From NCBI RefSeq assembly GCF_003987395.1, contig NZ_PIPT01000006.1:1-64000 (forward strand): a DNA stretch of 64,000 nt, written 5' to 3'. Below, one piece after another: positions 37,316-47,983 of the stretch. The position numbers and the translations under genes were made by a program. A model generated the notes under the pieces. It saw only the letters and a program-made list of their open reading frames with translations. It searched no databases and was not told the DNA's origin. This DNA comes from Pseudidiomarina aquimaris. Lineage in GTDB: Bacteria; Pseudomonadota; Gammaproteobacteria; Enterobacterales; Alteromonadaceae. Every line of letters begins with the position of its first letter. Within the stretch, counting starts at the first letter, position 1.

Positions 37316-38121
37316 AAGTCTCCTTGCTGTTCATAATACCAATTCGCCAACCGACAGTAATCGGCGACGCTTAAGGTTTCTGGACGGGCGCCTGGGTCGA
37401 TGCCAAGTGCTTCCAGCTGTTCGGCTGGAATGTGCTGCTTAAGGTTATTGCGAATGGTTTTGCGGCGTTGGTTAAACGCGACTAAACACAACTGCTGTAG
37501 CGTTTTACGGTCATGCACAGGATGAGGCGGTTCGCTGTAAGGCGTTAAGCGCACGACCGCCGACTCAACTTTTGGCGGCGGCGTAAAAGCGCCGGCAGGC
37601 ACTGTCAGTACGGGCTCAACAGCGCACGCTTGTTGCACAGAAACGGATAAGCGACCGTAGGTTTTGCTACCTGGTTCGGCGGCCAAGCGGTCAACGACTT
37701 CTTTTTGCAGCATAAAGTGCATGTCTTGAATCGCATCGAGCTGATCCAAAAGGTGAAAAATAATCGGCGTCGAGATGTTATACGGCAAGTTCCCAAACAC
37801 GCGTAACTTGCTGGAATCAGATTGGAACTGCCGGAAATCGGTTTTCAGGGCATCGCCACGATGCACCGTTAACTTATGTTGCAAAAACGGATGTTGCTCA
37901 AGCCGATCGGCAAGGTCGCGGTCGAGCTCTACCACAGTTAAGTGGTCAATACGCTCGGTCACAGGCTCGGTAAGGGCGGCGAGACCTGGGCCAATCTCCA
38001 CCAATTGCTCATCGTTTTGTGGATTAATGGCATCCACAATGGCATCGATGACCATTGTGTCGTGTAAAAAGTTTTGTCCAAAGCGTTTACGGGCGCGATG
38101 ACCGAGGTGGGTTTTACTCAT
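37312..38121 (-). CDS. rsmA: 16S rRNA dimethyladenosine transferase RsmA (KsgA)
   Basis: RsmA (269 aa) dimethylates A1518 and A1519 of 16S rRNA, a late 30S assembly checkpoint. It shows [11 protein letters not shown], the SAM motif [28 protein letters not shown] (the NLPY catalytic motif) and [14 protein letters not shown]. It follows pdxA by 7 nt and overlaps apaG. Confidence 0.97.
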   Translation of the reverse strand: MSKTHLGHRARKRFGQNFLHDTMVIDAIVDAINPQNDEQLVEIGPGLAALTEPVTERIDHLTVVELDRDLADRLEQHPFLQHKLTVHRGDALKTDFRQFQSDSSKLRVFGNLPYNISTPIIFHLLDQLDAIQDMHFMLQKEVVDRLAAEPGSKTYGRLSVSVQQACAVEPVLTVPAGAFTPPPKVESAVVRLTPYSEPPHPVHDRKTLQQLCLVAFNQRRKTIRNNLKQHIPAEQLEALGIDPGARPETLSVADYCRLANWYYEQQGDL

Positions 38122-38128
38122 TTAATTC

Positions 38129-39118
38129 TCATTTATTCCGTTGCTGCAGGTCCGCCATCTCGATGGCCGTTTGCAATGCGTAACGCGCACTGCCAATGGA
38201 AATATCGCCGGTACCAGCTTTGTCTAGTGCGGTACCATGGTCCACTGAAGTGCGAATAAAAGGTAATCCGAGCGTGATATTCACGGCATTACCAAAGCCT
38301 CGATATTTTAGCACGGGCAGCCCCTGATCATGGAACATTGCGACGACTACATCGGCATTTTCAAGGTAGTGAGGCTGGAAGACAGTATCGGCAGGCCAAG
38401 GCCCGCTGACATTTAAGCCCTGCTGCTGCAAGTGACGCAACGCCGGCTCGATATGCTCGATTTCTTCGCTTCCTAAGTGTCCTTGCTCTCCCGCATGAGG
38501 ATTCAGGCCACAAACTAAGATCGCTGGCTGCGTACAGCCGAATTTACTTTGCAGGTCGTCATGCACAATCTGAAGAACACTCTCAACTAATGGGCGCTTA
38601 ATCGCCTCGGCCACTTGTGCGAGCGGTAAATGAGTTGTCACCAAAGCAACGCGTAGGCCTGGCGTCGCAAGCATCATAACCACTTGTTCCGTCTGGCTGA
38701 GCTCGGCAAAAAACTCAGTGTGACCGCTAAAAGGAATGCCGGCGTCGTTAATGACGCCCTTGTGCACTGGGCCGGTCATGACGGCGGTAAATTCATTTGT
38801 CAGGCAACCTTGTCCCGCGTGTTGCAGCAGCTCGACAACATAATGGCCGTTCGCTGCGTCCAGCTGCCCAGCAGTGACCGCCGCGGTAGTAGCATGGTGG
38901 GCGACAATAAGGGTGCCAGCAGGCCATTGCTGCGGCGGACGTGACGCCTCATAAGGTACTATTGAAACGGCAAGACCGAGCTGGTTGGCTCGGTCTTGGA
39001 GTACGTACTGATCACCTAATACCACCACTTCGCAAGGCCATTCTTGCTGTGCTAGCAGCACAGCAATGTCTGGGCCAATGCCGGCGGGTTCCCCGCTGCT
39101 ATAGGCGATGCGCATCAT
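38129..39118 (-). CDS. pdxA: 4-hydroxythreonine-4-phosphate dehydrogenase
   Basis: PdxA (329 aa) oxidises 4-phosphohydroxy-threonine in PLP synthesis; epd (58582) acts earlier in the same pathway. Signature parts are [47 protein letters not shown] and [16 protein letters not shown] with metal-binding histidines. The first two codons are both Met; either could initiate. It lies 2 nt after surA. Confidence 0.96.
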   Translation of the reverse strand: MMRIAYSSGEPAGIGPDIAVLLAQQEWPCEVVVLGDQYVLQDRANQLGLAVSIVPYEASRPPQQWPAGTLIVAHHATTAAVTAGQLDAANGHYVVELLQHAGQGCLTNEFTAVMTGPVHKGVINDAGIPFSGHTEFFAELSQTEQVVMMLATPGLRVALVTTHLPLAQVAEAIKRPLVESVLQIVHDDLQSKFGCTQPAILVCGLNPHAGEQGHLGSEEIEHIEPALRHLQQQGLNVSGPWPADTVFQPHYLENADVVVAMFHDQGLPVLKYRGFGNAVNITLGLPFIRTSVDHGTALDKAGTGDISIGSARYALQTAIEMADLQQRNK

Positions 39119-39120
39119 AC

Positions 39121-40413
39121 TTAGTCAGTGATCTCTTCAATGTAGGCTTGGTCGCGCATTTCTTGCTGCCAGTTTTCTAACTCTTCCTGATACTTCCGGC
39201 GGTAGAGTAACTGGTAGGCACGGTTTTCTTTGCTGCGTTCAGTCGCATCTTGTACGCGGCGATCAAGCACTTCGACAATGTGCCAACCAAATTGTGAACG
39301 GAATGGCTCGCTAATTTCACCAATCTCCGCAGACTCCACGACTTGTTTGAAGTTTTCGTCAAAAATTCCTGGCTCATTCCAACCTAAGTCGCCACCTTGA
39401 CTCGCAGAACCGGTGTCATCAGAGTGCTCGAGCGCAAGCTCAGAAAACTCTGCTTCGCCGCTCATAATTTGCTGACGGAAGGTGCTTAATTGTTCTTTGG
39501 CGCGGTTATCCGACAAAATAACCGAAGTACGCAACAAGATATGACGTGCTTTTACTTCTTCGATTTCAACGGTTTCAATGCCGCGCGTGTCGGCAACTTT
39601 TAAGATATGGAAGCCGACGCCACTTTTGATAGGGCCAATAAGATCGCCCTTGCGCTTGCCACGCACCGCTTCGGCGAAGAGTGTTGGCATCGCATTGATA
39701 TTCATCCAACCTAAATCACCACCTTCCAGCGCGCGTGAGCCCGCAGATGAGCTGATCGCTGTTGCTGCAAAATCGCGGCCATCTTGCAATGAACTTAAAA
39801 CGCTCTCGGCGCGTTCGCGTGCGGCTTGAACTTCGCTACTGCTGCTACTATCGCGCAAACCGATAAGGATATGGCTAAGACGATACTCAACTTCGTTGCT
39901 CGACATCTCTTCCATCATGCTGGTGAGGTTGGCAATTTCTTGTGGCGAGATATAAACACGGTCGCGCACGGCGTTACGTTGTAATTCGCCGATGATCATT
40001 TCGCGGCGAATCGACTCACGATAGCCTTGCCAAGTTGAACCTAAGCCAGTGATTTCGGCACGTAAGCCTTCCACGTTCATTCCTGCCTCACGGGCAATGC
40101 TAGCGATGGTTTGCTCGAGTTGTGCATCGCTCACTTCAATACCGTTGCGGCGCGCAATTTGAAGTTGAATCTCTTGCAAAACTAAACGGTCGATAGCTTG
40201 TACGCGGAGCACGTCGTCGCTTGGTAATTGGATATCTTGCTCCGCAGCGTTGCGCTTGATCTGCACCAGCATGGTTTCAACTTCGCTTTGCAAAATCACA
40301 CCATCATTTACGATAACGGCAACACGATCGAGCACTTCGTTAGCTTGCGCTGGCACGGTCAAACTTGCGAGGGTCAGCCACGCAATGCTCACTATCTTCA
40401 ACATCTTATTCAT
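39121..40413 (-). CDS. surA: Periplasmic chaperone/isomerase SurA
   Basis: SurA (430 aa) escorts outer-membrane proteins to the BAM complex. It has a signal peptide ending near AQA-N, an N-terminal chaperone domain ([20 protein letters not shown]), and two parvulin PPIase domains (about 175-275 and 285-385) with ARHILLRT and [10 protein letters not shown]. The first PPIase domain has [10 protein letters not shown] and GGDLGWMN. It lies 9 nt after lptD, the classic operon in which both genes serve outer-membrane assembly. Confidence 0.96.
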   Translation of the reverse strand: MNKMLKIVSIAWLTLASLTVPAQANEVLDRVAVIVNDGVILQSEVETMLVQIKRNAAEQDIQLPSDDVLRVQAIDRLVLQEIQLQIARRNGIEVSDAQLEQTIASIAREAGMNVEGLRAEITGLGSTWQGYRESIRREMIIGELQRNAVRDRVYISPQEIANLTSMMEEMSSNEVEYRLSHILIGLRDSSSSSEVQAARERAESVLSSLQDGRDFAATAISSSAGSRALEGGDLGWMNINAMPTLFAEAVRGKRKGDLIGPIKSGVGFHILKVADTRGIETVEIEEVKARHILLRTSVILSDNRAKEQLSTFRQQIMSGEAEFSELALEHSDDTGSASQGGDLGWNEPGIFDENFKQVVESAEIGEISEPFRSQFGWHIVEVLDRRVQDATERSKENRAYQLLYRRKYQEELENWQQEMRDQAYIEEITD

Positions 40414-40422
40414 GAAAACTAC

Positions 40423-42714
40423 CTAGTTGCTTAAGTAAAACGGGTGGCGATAACCGAACAGGCTCTGTTCAATCAGTTCAAACAGGTTACTGTTATCGGA
40501 CCCTAGCCCCTTAATAATAAATTGTACACTGACGCCTGTATCGAACTCTGGTTGCCGATTCATCGGGTCAGTTGCTTGTAATTCTAAGTTTCGGTTGATA
40601 CGTCGGTAAGCACTCACCCGTATCGCCCAACAACAATCGTTGTACTGTAACGCAAGAAGCGCGTCGTTGGTACGTTTCTGTTCAAGATCATAAAACCAGT
40701 TTGCGGCGACTTGCCAGTTGGCTTTCACTTGATAGACCGTCTGTAAGCCTAATTGTTCGATGTCGTCATTAAGAATATTTGTAACTTGTCGATGACTGAA
40801 CTGGATAAGGTTGCTCTCATCGATGCGATATTCAACCGCAGTCTGACTTTTGCGGGTGTTATTTTGCTCCATGTCGTATTGCATGGCAGCATTTAAGAAT
40901 AAGCGGTCGTTAAAACGAAAGCGCGTTTCGAAGGCAAGGTCAGAGCGATCGTCGGCAATCTGACTGTTTTCGTCAAATAAGCTCACTCGGCTATCGTCAA
41001 AATAGTAAATTTGTCCGGCACTAAAACGTACCATTTCTCGTGCATTTTCGTTAAAGATGCTGGTTGAGGCACCAATGGTGACTTGATTGGCATCGGCGAT
41101 GCGGTCAAGCCCCGAAAAGCGTCTTGCACGGAATAAACCTTGATAGTCATCCTGCATCAATGTCGAATCGTAAATGCCAATATCGGACTGGTCGCGATAG
41201 GGCACATACAGATATTGAATCTGTGGTTGTAAGGTCTGCTGATAGGTTTGGTCGCCCCAAGCGAAATCGCGCTCGAGATTCAACCGTCCACGTAGCCGAA
41301 ATTGTGGAATGCTACGCGATGGATTTTCGCTGAGCGTCGTATTATTGAAGCTACTCGAGGCGGCTTGGTCATAATAGGTGTAGCTGTAGCGCAACTCACT
41401 CAATACATCATAGGCTGGCTTTTCATAGGCGAACTTGACGGCCGGCTCAATGTGAAAACGCGTGGCATAATCATTACTGTTATCTTGGTTACGAAAATGC
41501 GTTAATTCTGAGAAAAGATTTACTTCAAGAGCAGGCGAATCCTGCCAATTAAAAAATGTCGTCAATTGCGGAGTGGTTCGATACGGCGAACGATAATCAC
41601 CCAGAATTTCAAAATCCTCAGCGCGCAGCATAACTTGCGCATTGTCGGTGTGGTAATCAACGCGGGCGTGGCGATAGAGTTGGGCATCGGCTCGACCGGC
41701 GAATTGGCTGCCCAAATCGTTGAGGTAGTCGTCGTCACTGATGTCGAGAATATTGACATAAGAACGCCAGCTAGGGCTCCAACTTTGCTCATGTTCAACA
41801 CGCCAAAGATAACGTGAGGCGTCGCTTTCTAAGCTGTCGTCGTTATCGAGGTAGGCGAGGTTTACTTGGCCTGACCCACCCTCGGTTAGAGTGCGATACT
41901 CGGCTTTCATCTGCAGCCCTCGTTCAGCCATGTAGCGAGGTGTTAGAGTGGCATCCTGATTGGGCGCGATGTTGATGTAGTAGGGGAGCTCAAACTCGAA
42001 ACCATTTTTTTGTGACGAGCGCACGGTTGGGAATAAAAAACCCGATTTGCGTTCATCGGTAATCGGAAAATTAATATAGGGCACATAGAGCACTGGGACC
42101 CCAAACAGCTCAAACTTCGCATGCCAAGCTTCGCCCCACGCTTCATCTTCGCTTAAATTAATTTCATCGGCGCTTAGTTGCCACGCAGGTTGATCTGTAG
42201 GACAGGTCGTGAACGTCGAGCCGGCTAACAACACTTGCTCGGGTGAAATAGAAAGTAACTCAGCAGTGCCGTGCGCTCCAGTTGTCTGCAGCTGATATTG
42301 CGCACCCGCAAGGTAGGCACGGTTATCTCCTGAATTGAGCCGAAAGTTGTCACTACTCACCTGCACGTAGCCATCGGTGAATTGGGTCGCACCACTGGCG
42401 TTTATATTTCCCGAGGCTTGATTAACCGTCGCTTGCTCAGTGAAGAGAAACTGATCGTTAAGTTGAACTTGTACGTTGCCGGTAAATGATGCCAGAGTAG
42501 TCTCAGAATCAATGTCTGCTGCATCGGCACGCACGCCAATGGCTTCTGGTGCTAAATCTTTAATTGGGTTTAACTTAGTCGTGGCAAAAAGCGGTGAGCG
42601 CACAGGGCATTGCTGCAGAAAGTCTGTATTGTCTTGAGCTACCGCACTGTTGGTGAAACCCACCGTAAGCGCGAAACTGATGCCCAAGCAGGCTCCTTTG
42701 GTAATGTTATGCAT
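40423..42714 (-). CDS. lptD: LPS-assembly protein LptD
   Basis: LptD (763 aa) forms the outer-membrane barrel that inserts LPS at the cell surface with LptE. After a signal peptide (to about residue 26, AVAQ) come an LptA-like jellyroll (about 55-190) and a 26-strand barrel with conserved VPYINFPITDERKSGFLFP. The four cysteines of the essential disulfides are all present: one near the mature N-terminus (FLQQCPVRS), one after the jellyroll (TFTTCPTDQP) and the C-terminal pair (NDCCWAIR). It is the first gene of the apaH operon and is divergent from the amgK-like gene. Confidence 0.96.
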   Translation of the reverse strand: MHNITKGACLGISFALTVGFTNSAVAQDNTDFLQQCPVRSPLFATTKLNPIKDLAPEAIGVRADAADIDSETTLASFTGNVQVQLNDQFLFTEQATVNQASGNINASGATQFTDGYVQVSSDNFRLNSGDNRAYLAGAQYQLQTTGAHGTAELLSISPEQVLLAGSTFTTCPTDQPAWQLSADEINLSEDEAWGEAWHAKFELFGVPVLYVPYINFPITDERKSGFLFPTVRSSQKNGFEFELPYYINIAPNQDATLTPRYMAERGLQMKAEYRTLTEGGSGQVNLAYLDNDDSLESDASRYLWRVEHEQSWSPSWRSYVNILDISDDDYLNDLGSQFAGRADAQLYRHARVDYHTDNAQVMLRAEDFEILGDYRSPYRTTPQLTTFFNWQDSPALEVNLFSELTHFRNQDNSNDYATRFHIEPAVKFAYEKPAYDVLSELRYSYTYYDQAASSSFNNTTLSENPSRSIPQFRLRGRLNLERDFAWGDQTYQQTLQPQIQYLYVPYRDQSDIGIYDSTLMQDDYQGLFRARRFSGLDRIADANQVTIGASTSIFNENAREMVRFSAGQIYYFDDSRVSLFDENSQIADDRSDLAFETRFRFNDRLFLNAAMQYDMEQNNTRKSQTAVEYRIDESNLIQFSHRQVTNILNDDIEQLGLQTVYQVKANWQVAANWFYDLEQKRTNDALLALQYNDCCWAIRVSAYRRINRNLELQATDPMNRQPEFDTGVSVQFIIKGLGSDNSNLFELIEQSLFGYRHPFYLSN

Positions 42715-42804
42715 GCGATAGCTGACTCAACGTTGTCCTTTCCAATGTGGAAGGTATGATAAAGCAAAATAACTAAGCCTGCCATTTGTGAGCGAGGAAA
42801 TAGC

Positions 42805-43806
42805 GTGGAAAATAAGCGAGAAGTGCAATTGCAAGCTTGGTGCGAGTCTGTCACCGGGCAGCCGCAGCAAGATTTGCAGCCGGTTTTCGGTGATGCGCGA
42901 CCGTGGCGTTATTACCGTGTGACTGATGGTGTGCGAAGCTTTATCGCGGTCGACACGCAGAATACTGAGCAAGCGTTACGCAGTTACATGGCGGTGGCCG
43001 ACAGCTATAAGTCGCGTGGAGTTTTAGTGCCTGAGTTGGTGGCCGTGCATGAGCAGCGTGGTTTTATGTTAATGACGGATTTGGGCTCCAGCTTGCTCTT
43101 GAGTCATTTGAGTGAGGCGACACTCACCGACTGGTACCCGCAAGTCTATCCGCATCTTGCCAACATCATGCAGGTACAAGATTCTGAATTAGGGGCGTTG
43201 CCATCTTTCGCTGAGCAAGAACTTCGCGCTGAATTGGAACTCATGGCCCAGTGGCTACTCAAAGAGCACTTACAGCTACAACTCACAGCCAGCGAACAAG
43301 ATCTATGGCAGGGGTTTTGTGACCGCCTCGTCGACAATGCACAAGCGCAACCGCAGGTGGGAGTACACCGCAAACTGCACGCGCGAAATATTTTGGTGCA
43401 GGGCGAGGGTCAATTGGCCTTTACTGGCTTTCATGATGCCGCAATAGGGCCGATTACTTATGATGCGGTAAGTTTACTGCGTGACTGTTATGTGCGCTGG
43501 CCACAAACACAAGTCCAGCAGTTGGCGACAGACTGTTACGATTATTTGCGCGACATCCGCAATGATTTGCAGGTTGACCGGGCCACCTGGCAACGTTGGT
43601 TTGATTTAATGGGGATGCAACGTCACTGTTATGTAAGTGGGCTTTTCGCTCGCCGCTACGAACGTGATGGCAATCCTGGCTATTTACAAGATATTCCGCG
43701 AAATTTGGCCTATCTCCACGATATTGCGGCTATCTACGCGGAGTTCGACGATTTTCGTGCGTTTTTGACAGAGCGTGTCATGCCGGCTTTTGCCCAAAGT
43801 AAGTAG
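42805..43806 (+). CDS. AmgK-like phosphotransferase with degenerate active site
   Basis: This 333-aa protein of the AmgK/APH fold is related to the MurNAc/GlcNAc anomeric kinase. The fold-level match is good: RPWRYYRVT, a VPELVAVHEQRGFMLMTDLGSS hinge, and AAIGPITYDAVSLLRDCYVRW. However, the catalytic motif H-x-D-x4-N reads HRKLHARN, with Lys190 (codon 43372-43374) for the catalytic Asp, and the DFQDA metal motif reads GFHDA, with Gly208 for the metal Asp. No murU follows: djlA is next. It is probably a pseudokinase or repurposed protein. The start is GTG with a GAGG site. Confidence 0.85.
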   Translation: MENKREVQLQAWCESVTGQPQQDLQPVFGDARPWRYYRVTDGVRSFIAVDTQNTEQALRSYMAVADSYKSRGVLVPELVAVHEQRGFMLMTDLGSSLLLSHLSEATLTDWYPQVYPHLANIMQVQDSELGALPSFAEQELRAELELMAQWLLKEHLQLQLTASEQDLWQGFCDRLVDNAQAQPQVGVHRKLHARNILVQGEGQLAFTGFHDAAIGPITYDAVSLLRDCYVRWPQTQVQQLATDCYDYLRDIRNDLQVDRATWQRWFDLMGMQRHCYVSGLFARRYERDGNPGYLQDIPRNLAYLHDIAAIYAEFDDFRAFLTERVMPAFAQSK

Positions 43807-43846
43807 CGACAACGCACAATGAGCATGTTTTTAATAAGGAGTAGAC

Positions 43847-44653
43847 ATGATTTGGGGTAAAGTGCTGGGTGGCTTTTTTGGTTTTATGTTGCTGCGCTGG
43901 CCAGGAATTTTCTTAGGCGTTTTGATTGGTCATTGGTTCGATAAAGCGCTCGAGCAGAACATGCGTCAAGGTGGCGGCGCCGCGATGCAAAAGTCGTTTA
44001 TTGATACTTTATTTGCGGTGCTGGGCCACTTGGCGAAATCCAAGGGGCGTGTTACCGAGCAAGATATCAATTATGTTTCGGCTCTCATGCAGCACCTAAA
44101 ATTGGATGAATCAGCCAAGTCGCAAGCGCAGGCAGCATTTCGTGAGGGGAAGAACGCTGACTATCCACTTGTCAGCAAAGTTTCGGAATTCCGTCGTCAG
44201 GTGGGTTGGCGCAAAGACCTCCTGCAAATTTTCATTGAGCAAATTCTGGTTGTTGCGCTGCACGATGGCAAACTTGAACAAGCGGAATATGACGTGCTCT
44301 TGCGTGTCACCCAAGCGCTTGGTTTTCGCCGTGCACAATTGGATATGTGGCTGCAAATGGCGCAAGCGGGGCAGCGATTTCGTGGCGGGCAAGGCGGCGG
44401 TGGCTACCAAGGTAGTGCAACGCAAAGCCCTAGCGAACGCCTAGATGATGCTTATGCCATTCTTGGGGTCACGCGACAAGCAAGCTTTGCGGAGGTGAAG
44501 AAAGCCTATCGTAAACTCATGGCGAAACACCATCCAGATAAACTCGCCGCGCAAGGTTTACCGCCTGAGATGCGCGAGTCTGCCCAAGAAAAAGCACAAG
44601 AAATTCAAGCAGCTTACGAACTTATTAAAAGTCAGCAGGGCAATGGAAATTAA
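43847..44653 (+). CDS. djlA: Membrane-anchored J-domain co-chaperone DjlA
   Basis: DjlA (268 aa) is a DnaK co-chaperone of the inner membrane. It has an N-terminal transmembrane segment (about 4-28), a TerB-like helical domain (about 45-175), a Gly/Gln-rich linker and a C-terminal J domain with the HPD motif in AKHHPDKL. AGGAG precedes the ATG. It is probably cotranscribed with the amgK-like gene, and its last 29 nt overlap rluA tail to tail. Confidence 0.95.
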   Translation: MIWGKVLGGFFGFMLLRWPGIFLGVLIGHWFDKALEQNMRQGGGAAMQKSFIDTLFAVLGHLAKSKGRVTEQDINYVSALMQHLKLDESAKSQAQAAFREGKNADYPLVSKVSEFRRQVGWRKDLLQIFIEQILVVALHDGKLEQAEYDVLLRVTQALGFRRAQLDMWLQMAQAGQRFRGGQGGGGYQGSATQSPSERLDDAYAILGVTRQASFAEVKKAYRKLMAKHHPDKLAAQGLPPEMRESAQEKAQEIQAAYELIKSQQGNGN

Positions 44654-45281
44654 TCGGCTGCTCGGTTTGCGGGTGTAAAAAACCAATCTCTTCAGCATGT
44701 AGTAATAAGCGTGGCGCTGCGGCATAGGCGGCAGCGTCAGCGTAAAACTTATCGCCGAGAATCGGCGTCCCCAGAGCCTGCATATGCACGCGCAACTGAT
44801 GCGAGCGCCCAGTAACGGGAAACAGCAACACCTCACTGACTCCCTCGGCATAACGCACGACTTTGTAGCGCGTTTGCGCGTGACGACCTGCTACCAGATC
44901 TAACATTTGCCGTGGCCGGTTCGGCCAATCGCAGCGCATCGCCAGCTCAATGCTGCCAGCGTCTGCCGGCAGTTCTCCAGCGACGCGCGCACGGTAATAC
45001 TTACGCACTTGGCGACGTTCAAATTGTCGCTGCAAATGCGCCTGTGCCGTTTTTCCTAAGGCAAATACAATCAACCCAGAGGTCGCCATATCGAGGCGGT
45101 GCACGATGCGCGCCTCGGGAAACACTCGGGTGACGCGCGCTGAGACGGAATCGCGGTGCGCGGGATCTTTACCCGGCACACTGAGTAGGCCCGCAGGTTT
45201 GTTCACCACCACCAAAGCATCGTCCTGATGCACTAAGGTCAAATAGGGGGTGGTTGGCGGGGCGTAATGGAGCAATGTCAT
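44625..45281 (-). CDS. rluA: RluA-family pseudouridine synthase
   Basis: RluA (218 aa) makes pseudouridine 746 in 23S rRNA and position 32 in several tRNAs. The catalytic Asp is in RIVHRLDMATSGLIVFA; VVVNKPAGLLSVPGK and GRSHQLRVHMQALG are characteristic. The short form without an S4 domain fits RluA. Its ATG overlaps the rapA stop (ATGA). Confidence 0.94.
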   Translation of the reverse strand: MTLLHYAPPTTPYLTLVHQDDALVVVNKPAGLLSVPGKDPAHRDSVSARVTRVFPEARIVHRLDMATSGLIVFALGKTAQAHLQRQFERRQVRKYYRARVAGELPADAGSIELAMRCDWPNRPRQMLDLVAGRHAQTRYKVVRYAEGVSEVLLFPVTGRSHQLRVHMQALGTPILGDKFYADAAAYAAAPRLLLHAEEIGFLHPQTEQPINFHCPADF

Positions 45282-47983
45282 GTCGGTAAGTTTACCATGA
45301 CGCGCACACTGTCGAGCTGTAACAACGGCTGCTTAAGTGCCTGTGTGAGTTGCTCATGGCGCTGCTCGACGCCATCAATCTCCGCTTGCCGTACCGCTGG
45401 ATTGCGCTGTTTGAGTTGGTTGAGGCGCTGCTTGGCTTGTGCCATATAGTTTTCGAGTTCAGCTTGTGCCTGTTGCAAGCGCTGTTGCTGCTGCGTCTCG
45501 GCGGGTTGCCATGCGGCTTTAATATGCTGCTGCAGGGCTTGGCGTAACTGTTGCATGAGCTGCCGCGCTTGTTTTTTGTCGACGAACTGCAACTGCTGAT
45601 CGAGGGCGCTTGCAGCCACTCTTGTGGTAAGGTCGCGCCCTTGACTGTCCAGCAGGACCCGCAAGTTTTGTTGCGGATAAAATTCATGTGCGACCAGTGC
45701 CGGAGCGGTCGTCAGTTGGCTGCTAAAGTTCAATTCAACAAACCATGCGCCGGCTGGCAACGCGCGATTTTGCATTAAGGCGACACAGGTCGAGCCGTAA
45801 CTATCGCGCGTCAACAATTCCAACGCATGTTGTACTTGCGGGTGGTCCCAAGTGAGAAACTCAACAGGCTCATGGGCCAAAGCATAGTCGCGCGAAAAGG
45901 TGACCGTCATCCCTTCATCTGGCAGTCCAGGCAGGGTCACTCGCATGTGTTCGGTTGGGCGCAGCCAACCGCTTTCTTCATTTAAAGCGTCATAATCAAC
46001 ACCGAAGCGTGCCCAAAACTCTTGCATGAAATTCGCCAGTTCATCACTGCGTTCACTGGCAGCAACTTCAGCGACAATGGCTTGGGCCTGTTGCGGCCGG
46101 AAAGCATTGAGTTCTTGCAGTTTGTCACGGCCGTTACGAATTTTTTCACGCAACTCAGCAGCGCGCTCAGTGGTAGCACTTAACAAGGCTTCGAAAGCCG
46201 TGTCATCGTACGGTTCGTCATTGGCAACAGCCGTCAAAAAGTCGGTCAATTGCGCGGCGAAGGCTTGGTGCACCAGCGCACCAACTGCATTTGGTTGGGC
46301 GAAGGCGTCCATCGCTTCATACCATTGCAGTAAAATGTCATCGCGTGAACCCAAAAGAACCGGCACGTGGATCTGTACCGCACCGCGTTGGCCAATACGG
46401 TCCAAACGGCCAATGCGTTGCTCCAATAGGTCGGGGTGCTGCGGCAAATCAAACAGGACTAAATGCTGTGCAAACTGAAAGTTACGGCCTTCGCTACCAA
46501 TTTCGGAACACAATAAAATCGGGCAGCCGTCTTCTGGGCTGGCAAAAAACTCCGCCGCGCGATCGCGTTCAACCAGCGACATTCCTTCGTGGAAGACCGC
46601 CGCATGAATGCCATGCTCGATGCGTAGATAGTCGTAGAGCTCCTGCACCGTCAGCGACGAACCGCAAATCAAAACAATCTTTTCGTTTTTGTGCTGTTTA
46701 AGCAGTTGCTGTAGCCATTGCGCCTTGCCCACAAAAGCACTTGCACCTTCGAGCTCAAGTTCAGTGAGTTCATAGGTGTGCAAGTGGCGCTCTGGAAAGC
46801 CGCCGATGTGGGCGCGACTGTTACGGAACATGAGACGCCCTGTACCGTAGTAATCGAGCAGACGGTCAAGAAGTTTTTCGGCGCCATGTTTCGCAAGCAC
46901 CTCCGCCATGGGCGTTAACGCTTGATAACTTTCTTGTTCCGCAAGGAATGCGGAAAAATCGTGAAAGCGATCGGGGTCGAGCAATTGTAATCGGGCAAAG
47001 TGAGCCTGCATACCAGCCTGTTCAGGCGTCGCAGTAAGTAACAATACACTGCTAATCGCTTGGGTGAGCTGTTGCAAGGCATCAAAATGCTCAGAATCCG
47101 GCTCAAGGCGGTGCGCTTCATCGGCAATCAGTAGGTCGAAGTCTGCAGTGGTCAGTTGCTCCAGCCATTCGCTCGTCTCGAGCATGCTTTGCGGTATCAG
47201 GATAAGTTGCTCAGCGGCAAACACATTCTCATGTTCACCGCGCAGCGCCTCGCAGCGTTCAGCGTCAAATAGGCTGAAGCTCAGAGCAAAGCGACGTTTC
47301 AACTCGACTAACCACTGGTGGCAGAGGCTGTCTGGCACAATGATAAGGGCACGCTGGCTGCGCCCGGTTAGCAGGCGGCGTTGCAAGATCATACCGGCTT
47401 CAATGGTTTTACCTAAGCCGACTTCGTCGGCTAGCAGCACACGTGGTTGGAAGCGATCGGCGACCGTATAGGCAATATAGAGTTGATGCGGGAGCAACTG
47501 TGCGCGGGCTCCGAGTAAGCCCGTCACTTTGCTTTGCTGCCAGCGCTGTAGGTGCTGTTGTGCTTGCTGGCGCAACCGATACATATCAAGGCGGTCAGCT
47601 TTACCGGCCAAGATTCGCGTGAGTGGATGCTGGGTTGCAACTTGCGCGGCCAATTGGGCCTCTGGCAAGCTGACGCTTTCATCGGTGTCTTCGCGGAGGC
47701 CATGATAAGTGAGGATATGGTTCTTTACCTCAACTTCGGTGACGCGAAACCACCAACCTTCCGCATGTTGTCCACGATCATCAGGTAGTAATTGATAACG
47801 CGCCAAGGGCGCTTGTTGCGAGGCATAATGACGCAGCTCGCCGGTGGCGGGGAATAGCACAGTCAACATGCGGCCGTTCACCTGCGTGATCAGGCCGAGC
47901 CCTTGCTCGAGTTCAGTCTCACTTAGCCAACGTTGGCCAGCGACAAACGCTTGTGCAGGGTCTTGTACCGTGCTTTGAGTCAT
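45278..47983 (-). CDS. rapA: RNA polymerase recycling ATPase RapA
   Basis: RapA (901 aa) is a Swi2/Snf2 ATPase that binds RNA polymerase and helps it recycle. It has tandem Tudor-like N-terminal domains (FVAGQRWLSETELEQGLG start), Walker A LADEVGLGKTIEAGMIL, the DEAH box LIADEAHRLE, and the C-terminal helicase lobe with GRNFQFAQHLVLFDLP and QRIGRLDRIGQ. The ATG at 47983 has a GAGG site; the open frame extends 14 codons further. It is slightly shorter than E. coli RapA (968 aa). The frame overlaps rluA by ATGA. Confidence 0.96.
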   Translation of the reverse strand: MTQSTVQDPAQAFVAGQRWLSETELEQGLGLITQVNGRMLTVLFPATGELRHYASQQAPLARYQLLPDDRGQHAEGWWFRVTEVEVKNHILTYHGLREDTDESVSLPEAQLAAQVATQHPLTRILAGKADRLDMYRLRQQAQQHLQRWQQSKVTGLLGARAQLLPHQLYIAYTVADRFQPRVLLADEVGLGKTIEAGMILQRRLLTGRSQRALIIVPDSLCHQWLVELKRRFALSFSLFDAERCEALRGEHENVFAAEQLILIPQSMLETSEWLEQLTTADFDLLIADEAHRLEPDSEHFDALQQLTQAISSVLLLTATPEQAGMQAHFARLQLLDPDRFHDFSAFLAEQESYQALTPMAEVLAKHGAEKLLDRLLDYYGTGRLMFRNSRAHIGGFPERHLHTYELTELELEGASAFVGKAQWLQQLLKQHKNEKIVLICGSSLTVQELYDYLRIEHGIHAAVFHEGMSLVERDRAAEFFASPEDGCPILLCSEIGSEGRNFQFAQHLVLFDLPQHPDLLEQRIGRLDRIGQRGAVQIHVPVLLGSRDDILLQWYEAMDAFAQPNAVGALVHQAFAAQLTDFLTAVANDEPYDDTAFEALLSATTERAAELREKIRNGRDKLQELNAFRPQQAQAIVAEVAASERSDELANFMQEFWARFGVDYDALNEESGWLRPTEHMRVTLPGLPDEGMTVTFSRDYALAHEPVEFLTWDHPQVQHALELLTRDSYGSTCVALMQNRALPAGAWFVELNFSSQLTTAPALVAHEFYPQQNLRVLLDSQGRDLTTRVAASALDQQLQFVDKKQARQLMQQLRQALQQHIKAAWQPAETQQQQRLQQAQAELENYMAQAKQRLNQLKQRNPAVRQAEIDGVEQRHEQLTQALKQPLLQLDSVRVMVNLPT

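Noticed and set aside
36890-37336. 148-aa plus-strand open frame over apaH and apaG
   Set aside because: Antisense shadow of two well-conserved genes in an operon; composition is not protein-like.
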